From: Gemmatimonadota bacterium
Lineage (GTDB): Bacteria > Gemmatimonadota > Gemmatimonadetes > Longimicrobiales > Gaopeijiaceae
DNA: 61,190 nt
Reading direction: 5' to 3'
Assembly (NCBI GenBank): GCA_007125845.1
Contig: SLCK01000032.1
Coordinates: 1-61,190 of the forward strand
Of this stretch, positions 34,740-42,291 are shown one piece after another. Each line of letters starts with the position of its first letter. Position 1 is the stretch's first letter. The notes under the pieces are model-generated. The model was given only the letters and a program-made list of their open reading frames with translations. It had not been told where the DNA came from and searched no databases. The position numbers and the translations under genes were made by a program.

Positions 34740-36392
34740 ATGATTCTCGGAAGATCGCCCTCGGCAGTCCTGATGCGGTGGAGGCTCCGGGAAGCCGCAA
34801 GGCAGTGGCGTCGCGAGGCGTTCGGCACCCTTCAAGGTCGGTTGATGATCCTTCTCCTCCTCGTCGCAGGTCCCAGCTTCGCGAGCCTCCTGGGCGGGGA
34901 AGGACTCCTGGCCGAGGCGGCGGGCTCCGGATCCTCCAGACGGGCGGTGCATGGGGCTCTTCTCGTCTCACACCTCTCGCTGACGCTCTGCTTCGCCTTC
35001 GTGGTTCCGATTCTCCTCCTCAAGGAGTTCGTGCTCTCACGCCGGTCCGAGCCGATGAACGCTCATACATGGGTCATGCCCCGGCTCTTTGCTCAGAAGG
35101 CGATCACCGTGCTGCTGATCGCCTCGCTCTTCTTGTGGGGATCCTTCTATGTACTCGCCTCTCCCGTCCTCCTGGCCGGAACGGATCGTACGGCCCTGGT
35201 CCTCGCGGCCCACTTGATCTCCGGCCAACTCTATTTCTTGCTCCTGGGAACCCTGATCGCCGCAGTCACTCGGATGGTGCTGACGGGATCCGACCTGGTC
35301 GCCCGGGCCGAGGTGCTGCACCGATTTGCCATCCTTCCCTTCCTCCTTCTTTACCCGCTCTTCGTAGTGCTACCGCTGAGCCTCCTCGAGCGAGGTTCAG
35401 GGTTGCCGGAGGCACTGCATACCCTGGGTATGAGATCGATGCATCTGCTCCAGGCGCCCCTCGCAGTGGCGACCCATGTCGACCAGGGATCTCTTCTCTA
35501 CGCATCGGCATGGTCCTCGGCCCTGCTCGTCGGCACCTACTGGAGCCTGAAGGCGGTGAGGCGTTGGAGTGCGGTGGCGCCCTTCGAGCTGCCCGTAGAT
35601 CTGCAGATCCTCGAAGCCCGCCGCCCCTCAAAGGCAGCTTCTCGGCTTCCGGTTGGGCCGCGTGGGCTGCGCATGGTTCGACTCTTTGCGGCAAAGGACG
35701 TCCTGCTGCCCTACTTGCGTTCGCCGCGGCGCTATCTCCGGCTGCACGTCGTCACACTCGGATTCGGACTTTCCGGTCTCGCCGGCCTCGCCTCGGCGTA
35801 CAGAGGCGGACTGGTTGGACCGGCAGAATCCACCGGGGCCCTGGTCTTCCTTGCCCTCTCGGGCACGACGCTGACCGCGATACCGCACACCGTCACCGCC
35901 CTCGGACGGGAGGGGGCCCGACTGTCCCTCCTTACCCCCTTCCTTCCACCCGGCCGCCTCTACCTCCTGAAGGCAGCTCCGGCGGCTTTGTTTGCCGCGG
36001 TCCACGGAGCGGTCTACGCCGGCCTCCTCCTCGGGGCGGGCGCGATCCTGCAGCTTCCGGGAATCCAGGCAGCGCCTCTCTTGTTCGTGGGCGCTGCTGC
36101 ATGGGCCGTGCCCGCGGCATTGGTTGGGACCTCGGTGGGCTTCCTCCTTCCGGATCTTCGCGCCCGCAGCGTCGTTCTACCCGGGGCGAGTCCGCTTGGA
36201 CTCTGGGTCAGCGCAGGCCTCGTGGGAGGTACTCAGTGCATCCTCGGCGCGGGGACCGCCGCAGCCATGCGCTCTGCCATCGGCTTCAGCGAGCTCACTG
36301 TACTGAGCGGCGTCGTGGTCGGATTGAACGTTCTGGCCGCCTGGGCGCTCGGACATTGGGCCACCGCGCGTCTCACCCTTCTGGAGCCATGA
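34740..36392 (+). CDS. ABC-2-type transporter permease (bacteriocin self-protection candidate)
   Basis: About 550 residues with 10-12 hydrophobic segments, for example LMILLLLVAGPSFASLLGG, LVSHLSLTLCFAFVVPILLL, ITVLLIASLFLWGSFYVLA, and LTVLSGVVVGLNVLAAWALG near the end. A central soluble stretch (about 280-350) separates two halves. No nucleotide-binding motif is present, and its stop overlaps the ATPase start (ATGA at 36389-36392), so the two form one transporter, resembling LanFEG-type immunity exporters or ABC-2 permeases. The start is uncertain: 34740 and 34773 are both possible and neither has a strong ribosome-binding site. The family is not recognised beyond this. Confidence 0.7.
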   Translation: MILGRSPSAVLMRWRLREAARQWRREAFGTLQGRLMILLLLVAGPSFASLLGGEGLLAEAAGSGSSRRAVHGALLVSHLSLTLCFAFVVPILLLKEFVLSRRSEPMNAHTWVMPRLFAQKAITVLLIASLFLWGSFYVLASPVLLAGTDRTALVLAAHLISGQLYFLLLGTLIAAVTRMVLTGSDLVARAEVLHRFAILPFLLLYPLFVVLPLSLLERGSGLPEALHTLGMRSMHLLQAPLAVATHVDQGSLLYASAWSSALLVGTYWSLKAVRRWSAVAPFELPVDLQILEARRPSKAASRLPVGPRGLRMVRLFAAKDVLLPYLRSPRRYLRLHVVTLGFGLSGLAGLASAYRGGLVGPAESTGALVFLALSGTTLTAIPHTVTALGREGARLSLLTPFLPPGRLYLLKAAPAALFAAVHGAVYAGLLLGAGAILQLPGIQAAPLLFVGAAAWAVPAALVGTSVGFLLPDLRARSVVLPGASPLGLWVSAGLVGGTQCILGAGTAAAMRSAIGFSELTVLSGVVVGLNVLAAWALGHWATARLTLLEP

Positions 36393-37189
36393 CCTCGACA
36401 CCCGCACCCATCGAGATCCGAGAGCTGACCAAGCGCTACGGACGTCGGTCGGCCGTCGACCGTCTGGAGCTGACCATGGGTCCCGGGGCGATCCACTGCA
36501 TGCTCGGTCGAAACGGGGCCGGCAAGTCGACGACCCTGGAAACCATAATGGGACTCCGAAATCCGACTTCCGGAGACGTCCGGATCGAGGGGGTGAGCGT
36601 TCGATCCCCCGAGATCCACACCGTCCGCCAGGGAATCGGCTACCTACCGGAAGATCCCGTCCTGTACGACGAGTTGACGGCACGAGAGTTCCTCCAGTTC
36701 ATAGCCGAGCTCCATCGATCCGAAATCGACTGCCGTCCCCGTATCGACGCGCTCCTGGGGCACCTGGGAATGAGCGCAGACTCCGACCTACCCCTCCGGA
36801 GTTGCTCGCGGGGAATGAAAAAACGTGTCGCATTCATCGCCGCGGTCCTGCCGGATCCCCGGATCCTCATCCTCGATGAGCCCACCGCCGCCCTCGACGC
36901 CGCGAGCGCACGCACGGTCAAGGAGCTCATGCTCGAGCTTCGGAATTCCGGCCGTCTCGTACTCTTCACGACGCACGTCATGCCCCTCGCAGAGGAGCTG
37001 GCCGATCGCCTCGCAATCCTGCACGCGGGAAGGCTCGTCTTCGAGGGGACTCTCTCCCAGCTGCGGAGCCGCCACTCTTCCGGGGTCCGGGAATCGCTCG
37101 AGGACCTCTTTCTCCGCCTGACCAGCAACGCTGATCCCCCGGGAAGCAAGGACTCCGGAGAAGTCCGAGATGACGTGCTCAAACGCTGA
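36389..37189 (+). CDS. ABC transporter ATP-binding protein
   Basis: A 266-residue ATPase partnering the permease. Walker A GRNGAGKSTT, Q-loop region VRQGIGYLPEDPVLYDELTARE, signature RSCSRGMKKRVAFIAAVL, Walker B ILILDEPTAALDA and H-loop LFTTHVM. The signature is SRGM rather than SGGQ, as in many ABC-2 exporters of drugs and peptides. The LPED in place of Q-E is typical of BcrA/LanF-like ATPases. It overlaps the permease by ATGA and the C39 transporter by 20 bases, so all three should be made together. Confidence 0.9.
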   Translation: MTSTPAPIEIRELTKRYGRRSAVDRLELTMGPGAIHCMLGRNGAGKSTTLETIMGLRNPTSGDVRIEGVSVRSPEIHTVRQGIGYLPEDPVLYDELTAREFLQFIAELHRSEIDCRPRIDALLGHLGMSADSDLPLRSCSRGMKKRVAFIAAVLPDPRILILDEPTAALDAASARTVKELMLELRNSGRLVLFTTHVMPLAEELADRLAILHAGRLVFEGTLSQLRSRHSSGVRESLEDLFLRLTSNADPPGSKDSGEVRDDVLKR

Positions 37190-39443
37190 CGGGGACCGTT
37201 CACGAGCCCTGATGCGCGGTGGCTGGATCCGTCTGTGGCGAAGAGTTCGGCGCCCGGTCGTGCGGCAGCAGGACCAGTCGGACTGCGGACCGGCAGCCCT
37301 TCTCTCGGTCCTGCGCTATTGGGGCGGCGATGCGAGCCTCGCACATGTTCGCGGACTGGCAGGCACCGATGTCCGTGGCACCACCCTTCTTGCATTGGCC
37401 CATGCAGCCCGACGCCTCGGATTGGACGCTCGCGGCGCGAAGGGAGAATACCGCGACCTTCGCCGCGAACGCATGCCCTGCATCGCGCATGTGCGCTCCG
37501 ATGAGGGACGTCCGCATTACCTGGTGGTCTTCGCCGTACGCGAGCGCTCCGTTCTCGTTGGGGACCCGGCGAGCGGAACCGCGAAGCTATCCAGAGAATG
37601 CTTCGAGCATCGATGGCGTTCCAGAACCGTTCTTCTCATCACCCCTTCGGACCGTATCACCAGGGCTCCACCGCCCCATTGGCTTCGCTGGATTGCATCC
37701 TACTTCGAGCAGGAGCGGAGCTGGTTGATCCAGTCCCTCTTTCTCGGGGCCTCCGCCACGGCGCTCGGACTGGCGACGGCGGTCTTCATTCAGTTGCTGA
37801 TCGATCGGTTCATTCCCGAACGCGATACGGCCATGATCTGCGCGACCGGGACGATTATTTTCACTCTCCTTTTCGTCCGGGCCGGGGCAGGCTACCTCCG
37901 TCAGAGGTTCCTGGTCGAGATGAACGAGAGGGTTAGCGTCCATGTGAATGAAGACTTCCTCGCCCACCTTTTTCGACTTCCGTTGCGGTTCTTCGACTCG
38001 AGACGGACTGGCGACGTCACGTCCCGAATTGCGGACGGGGTCCGGATACAGCGAGCGTTTCTGGAGATCGTCGGAACCGGCGTCGTGGACGGACTGGTCG
38101 TCGCGGGCTCCCTGCTCTTTCTGGTCCTCATCGCACCCCCCCTGGCTCCGCTCGGCTTCGCGGCGATTCCCCTCTACGGAATCCTCCTCCTGAAGGCTGC
38201 GCGGAAGCTGGAAGAGCGGCACCGATCGGTCATGGAATCCTACGCGGACGCGGAATCCGGCTACATCGAGAGCCTGGAGGGCATCGAGGCGATCCTGGCC
38301 TCGAACGCTTCGGAGCCGTTCGCCGACTGGAATGCCAGCCTCTATCGGACCTTCCAGAGGCGGCGAAGACGCCTGGGTCTGACCGACGCCGGGGTGCGTC
38401 TGACAAGCGAGCTTGCGGGCGGGGCCGCAGTACTCATCTCGCTCGTCTGGGGAGCCTCGGTCGTCGTAGCGGATGAGCTCCAGCTCGGCCAGCTGGTGGC
38501 CGGGTACTCCCTCCTGGCTGGCATGCTGCCCTCGGTCGACCGATTGGTTCGCACCAACGTCGTCTTCCAAGAGGCCTCTGTCGCGGCCTCCCGACTGCAG
38601 GACCTTCTCCTGGCCACTCCGGAGCCGCGCGGAGGAACCGTCCGGTTCCGGCTGTCCCGGGCGCTCGAGCTGCGTGGGGCCGCCTTCGAGTGGCCCTCCG
38701 GACAACCACTCCTACGCGAGATCGACCTGGCTATCCGCCCCGGCCAACTTTCCGGCCTCTGGGGCCCGAATGGGGCAGGAAAGAGCACCATCGCCCGGAT
38801 CTTGAACCGCAGCTATCCCCTTTCGCGAGGCCAACTCCTCCTCGACGGGGCCTCGGCTGAGCGAATATCGGTGGCGGAGTACAGGCGCTGCGTGGCCCTT
38901 CTTCCGGGAAAGGTGAAGGTGTTCGGCGGAACCCTGGCCGACAATGTCCTCCTGGGACGTGCGGTGCAAGCGGACGAGCGGGCGGCATTGCCCGACAGCT
39001 TCGACGGCCCGGGCTTCCACGAGCGCTTCCCGGAAGGGTGGAGCACCCGAATCGGGGAGGGGGGACGCACGATCTCCGATGGAGAAGCCCACCTCGTCGG
39101 ACTTCTCCGCGCACTGGTGACCCGCCCGCGGGTGCTTCTGGTCGACGAAGGCATTCGAGCCACGGACGTCGAGACCTCGGAGTTGATGCTCGGGATTCTA
39201 CAGGACTACTCCAGAGAGCACGGGGTCCTGCTGATCTCCCACGACCTGCGCATCCTCGTCCGCACGGAGCGACTCCACCTTCTGGACCGGGGCACGATCT
39301 CGGCGGCCGGCTCACCCCGGCAACTGTACGAAGATCACCAACGGTTTCGAACTCTATGCGAGCTCCAGCTCGCCGCTCCCCCGTGGATACGGAGAGACCG
39401 TGCATCGGGAAGTGAGGATCCAGCGGATGTCAAAGCACATTGA
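37170..39443 (+). CDS. C39-peptidase-containing ABC transporter (peptide processing and export)
   Basis: A 757-residue PCAT-type exporter. Residues 30-140 form a C39 protease: VRQQDQSDCGPAALLSVL with Cys39 and oxyanion Gln33, catalytic His116 in RPHYLVV and Asp132 in GDPASG. Next come six membrane segments (about 185-420) and an ABC domain (about 500-740): GPNGAGKST, Walker B RVLLVDEG and H-loop ISHDLRIL. It should remove the leaders of the two precursor peptides and export them. Oddities: the signature is degenerate (ISDGEAHL) and the Q-loop Gln is missing (LLPGKVKVFGG), so the ATPase may be slow or asymmetric. No HlyD or TolC gene is adjacent. Confidence 0.9.
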   Translation: MTCSNADGDRSRALMRGGWIRLWRRVRRPVVRQQDQSDCGPAALLSVLRYWGGDASLAHVRGLAGTDVRGTTLLALAHAARRLGLDARGAKGEYRDLRRERMPCIAHVRSDEGRPHYLVVFAVRERSVLVGDPASGTAKLSRECFEHRWRSRTVLLITPSDRITRAPPPHWLRWIASYFEQERSWLIQSLFLGASATALGLATAVFIQLLIDRFIPERDTAMICATGTIIFTLLFVRAGAGYLRQRFLVEMNERVSVHVNEDFLAHLFRLPLRFFDSRRTGDVTSRIADGVRIQRAFLEIVGTGVVDGLVVAGSLLFLVLIAPPLAPLGFAAIPLYGILLLKAARKLEERHRSVMESYADAESGYIESLEGIEAILASNASEPFADWNASLYRTFQRRRRRLGLTDAGVRLTSELAGGAAVLISLVWGASVVVADELQLGQLVAGYSLLAGMLPSVDRLVRTNVVFQEASVAASRLQDLLLATPEPRGGTVRFRLSRALELRGAAFEWPSGQPLLREIDLAIRPGQLSGLWGPNGAGKSTIARILNRSYPLSRGQLLLDGASAERISVAEYRRCVALLPGKVKVFGGTLADNVLLGRAVQADERAALPDSFDGPGFHERFPEGWSTRIGEGGRTISDGEAHLVGLLRALVTRPRVLLVDEGIRATDVETSELMLGILQDYSREHGVLLISHDLRILVRTERLHLLDRGTISAAGSPRQLYEDHQRFRTLCELQLAAPPWIRRDRASGSEDPADVKAH

Positions 39444-40110
39444 CGAGCTCGACTTTCCCGGAATCCGGACCAGATGGATCTTTCTCGGGCTGGTCACCGG
39501 GGAAATGGCGGTAGCTGCCCTCATCAATCACCGAGTCCTCACCGACCAGGTGTACCTTTCCCTCCTCCCTGCCGGCATCATGCCCTGGCAGGCCGAGGAG
39601 TACATCGCCCTCGCACGCCGGTGGGAGATCCTCGGCTACACCCTCACCCCCCTTGGCCTTCTCACCAGGGTCGGCGGAGTCACCCTCCTCATCCAGTTGG
39701 TTCTCCTTCCGGCCGGATTCGACCCCGGATTCGCCAGGATCTTCCGAGCCTCGACCTGGGGCTACCTGGTCCTGTTGTCAGGCACGGCGATTCAGGCTGT
39801 CTGGCTCCTTCACCTTCCTCCTGCGGGGATCTCCGCCGAAGTCCTCTCCAATCCTCCGGGATCGCTCGTAGGCATCATTTCGAGGTTTTTCGCAATGCCC
39901 ACCGGGGGCGAAGCCGCCACGCTCGCTGTGCTCCTCAGGCAGGTCACCGTATTCGACCTGGGATGGATCATGGTCATCACCCTCGCGCTCGAGGGTAGAA
40001 CCACGATTCCGGCGGGAATCGCCTTCACCGCCGTCGCCTTCGTGTGGACCACGGTGACCTTCACTCGATGGGCCATCCTGATGTACCTGCTGAGGTCTGG
40101 CTGGATCTAG
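39427..40110 (+). CDS. Polytopic membrane protein, candidate immunity protein
   Basis: A 227-residue membrane protein. The ATG at 39427 has GAGG in good position and overlaps the C39 transporter's end by 17 bases. Five to six hydrophobic segments are visible (FLGLVTGEMAVAALI, GGVTLLIQLVLLPAGF, STWGYLVLLSGTAIQAVWLL, GLAFTAVAF-like near the end). No enzymatic or transporter motif is seen, and no family is recognised (a Yip1-like shape is possible). As the last gene of the peptide operon it could give self-immunity or help the exporter. It ends one base before a copy of the 26-bp repeat. Confidence 0.6.
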   Translation: MSKHIDELDFPGIRTRWIFLGLVTGEMAVAALINHRVLTDQVYLSLLPAGIMPWQAEEYIALARRWEILGYTLTPLGLLTRVGGVTLLIQLVLLPAGFDPGFARIFRASTWGYLVLLSGTAIQAVWLLHLPPAGISAEVLSNPPGSLVGIISRFFAMPTGGEAATLAVLLRQVTVFDLGWIMVITLALEGRTTIPAGIAFTAVAFVWTTVTFTRWAILMYLLRSGWI

Positions 40111-40136
40111 AAGGTTGTTGAAGAAGAGGCGTGGCC
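40111..40136. repeat. 26-bp dispersed repeat, copy A
   Basis: AAGGTTGTTGAAGAAGAGGC followed by GTGGCC starts on the base after the stop codon of the membrane protein gene. It matches 61070-61095 at 24 of 26 positions; the flanks do not match. It could be a terminal repeat left by a mobile element, or a member of a short interspersed family. Confidence 0.6.
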
Positions 40137-40290
40137 TCGTTGCACCGGCCGCCCACCTCTGTCTCGCAGCCCCCAAGGTTTTACCTTCCAGGGTCCCGCC
40201 ACCCCAGCTCCAAGAAGCACCGCGAGTGCGTCGAGCGAGGGGGCCCGCGATCGATCTCAGTCCAGACCCCGACCCGCCAGAACCCGTCGT

Positions 40291-42258
40291 ATGATATCCG
40301 TTTCCAATCTCAGCATGGCCTACGGAGAGCGAACCCTCTTCCGGGAGGCCACCTTCCAGCTCAATCCCGGTGAGCGCTACGGGCTGGTCGGGGCGAACGG
40401 GTCTGGAAAGACCACTCTCCTCAGCATCCTGAGCGGGGACACCGACCCGACGAGCGGCACGGTGTCGATGCCGAAACGGATCCGGTTGGGTGTCCTCCGC
40501 CAGGACCAATTTCTCTACGAGACCGAATCTGTTCTCAGCATGGCCCTGATGGGCAACCGAGAGCTCTGGGAGGCGATCACCGAAAAGGAGGAAATTCTCC
40601 GTGGCGCCGAGGAGGAATTCGACGCCGACCGGTTTTCGGCGCTGGAGGAGATCGTCCAGCTCCATGACGGATATGCGGCAGAGGCTCGGGCGGCGAGCGT
40701 TCTGGAAGGCCTCGGGATCCCGGCGGAGCTGCATCACGATCCCGTCCACACCCTCTCGGGCGGCTTCAAGCTCAGAGTTCTGCTCGCGCAGGTCCTGGCT
40801 GGAGCGCCCGACGCCTTGCTCCTCGACGAGCCCACGAATCACCTGGATATCCTCTCGATTCGTTGGCTCGAGACCTTTCTTGCGGACTTCGCGGGTCCAG
40901 TGGTCGTGATCTCACACGACCAACGATTCCTGGACAACATCTCGACTCACATCCTGGACGTCGACTACGAGACGGTCACCCTCTACCACGGGAACTACGC
41001 GCAGTTCAGCCGGGCAAAGGTGGAGGAGCGGGAGCGCAGGGAGAAGGATATCGAGAACCGGGAGAAGGAAATCGCGCATCACCAGAAGTTCGTGGATCGT
41101 TTCCGGGCCAAGGCGAGCAAGGCTCGGCAAGCTCAAAACAAAGCACGCCTGATCGAACGGAAAGCCGAAGAGATCGTGGAGCTTCCCGCCACCTCCCGCC
41201 GCTACCCCACATTCCGATTCGAGCAGCGCCGCCCATCGGGCCGCGATGTGGTCACCGCCAAGGGGATCCGGAAGTCGTTCGATGATCTCGAAGTGCTCCA
41301 CGGGGTGGATCTAGAAGTCCACCGCGGCGACCGGCTCGCAATCATCGGACCGAATGGAATCGGAAAATCTACCTTCCTGAAGGTCCTCATGGGGGTGCTG
41401 GAACCGGACGCCGGCACCGTCGAATGGGGTTACGAAACCCATCCCGGCTACTTCGCGCAGGACCATGCCGATCAATTCGAGTCTCGATCCGAGAGCGTCC
41501 AGGATTGGCTCTGGGCAACCTGCCCCGACAAGGATCTCGGCTTCGTGCGGGGACAACTCGGCCTCATGCTCTTCTCTGGAGACGATCCGAAGAAACGCGT
41601 GGAAAGCCTCTCGGGAGGGGAGTCGGCGCGCCTCGTCTTCACCCGGTTGTCAATGGAACGTCCCAACGTCCTCGTCCTCGACGAACCCACGAACCATCTG
41701 GACCTCGAGTCGATCGAGGCGCTGGTGAAGGGCCTCGAGCAGTTCGACGGCACGATCATCCTCGTCTCTCACGACCGGTGGTTCGTGAGTCGACTCGCGA
41801 CGCGCATCGTCGAGATCGACCGGAACGGCATCACGGACTACCGAGGCAGCTACGACGAGTACGTGGCCTCGCTCGGTGACGACCATCTCGACGTCGATCA
41901 GGTTGTCGCCAAAGCTCGTTCGAAACGAAAAGCCCGCCGGGAGGAGGAGCGCAACACGGCCGCTGAATCGGAGGCTCCACCGACCCCGAGCACTCCGGTC
42001 CACGAGACGTCCCGGCAGGGAGGGCTGGGTCGCACGCAGCGACGTCGCCTCGAGGAGGAGGCCAAGGAGCTCACCGCACGGATCGAGCGAGCGGAAGGGC
42101 GAATCCGGGAGATCGATGAGCTATTCTGCCACCCGGGATACTTCGAACGGACGCCGCCCGACGAGTTGAGGAAGCTGGAGGAGGAGCGGTCCACCCTGCA
42201 GGTCGAAGTGGACGAGCTCCTGCCGCAATGGGAAGACCTGGAGCGCAAACTGTTGTAG
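40291..42258 (+). CDS. ABC-F family ATPase (Uup/EttA-like)
   Basis: A 655-residue soluble protein with two ABC domains and no membrane segment. Domain 1: GANGSGKTT, LSGGFKLRVLLAQVL, ALLLDEPTNHLD. Domain 2: GPNGIGKST, LSGGESARLVFTRLSM, VLVLDEPTNHLD. The linker (about 245-310) is charged and helical (REKDIENREKEIAHHQKFVDRF), the P-site-tRNA-interaction motif of the family. The C-terminus (about 575-655) is a coiled coil like the Uup domain that binds DNA or ribosomes. It acts in translation or ribosome rescue. An acidic/Ser/Pro link precedes the coil. It stands alone. Confidence 0.93.
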   Translation: MISVSNLSMAYGERTLFREATFQLNPGERYGLVGANGSGKTTLLSILSGDTDPTSGTVSMPKRIRLGVLRQDQFLYETESVLSMALMGNRELWEAITEKEEILRGAEEEFDADRFSALEEIVQLHDGYAAEARAASVLEGLGIPAELHHDPVHTLSGGFKLRVLLAQVLAGAPDALLLDEPTNHLDILSIRWLETFLADFAGPVVVISHDQRFLDNISTHILDVDYETVTLYHGNYAQFSRAKVEERERREKDIENREKEIAHHQKFVDRFRAKASKARQAQNKARLIERKAEEIVELPATSRRYPTFRFEQRRPSGRDVVTAKGIRKSFDDLEVLHGVDLEVHRGDRLAIIGPNGIGKSTFLKVLMGVLEPDAGTVEWGYETHPGYFAQDHADQFESRSESVQDWLWATCPDKDLGFVRGQLGLMLFSGDDPKKRVESLSGGESARLVFTRLSMERPNVLVLDEPTNHLDLESIEALVKGLEQFDGTIILVSHDRWFVSRLATRIVEIDRNGITDYRGSYDEYVASLGDDHLDVDQVVAKARSKRKARREEERNTAAESEAPPTPSTPVHETSRQGGLGRTQRRRLEEEAKELTARIERAEGRIREIDELFCHPGYFERTPPDELRKLEEERSTLQVEVDELLPQWEDLERKLL

Positions 42259-42291
42259 TGCCCCCGAACCAGTGGGACGCAACCTCTTCGG

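Noticed and set aside
34718-36388. An in-frame upstream extension of the ABC ATPase to 34718
   Set aside because: This part overlaps the permease gene in another frame and is Arg/Pro/Ser-rich; the ATPase starts with ATG at 36389 in an ATGA overlap.
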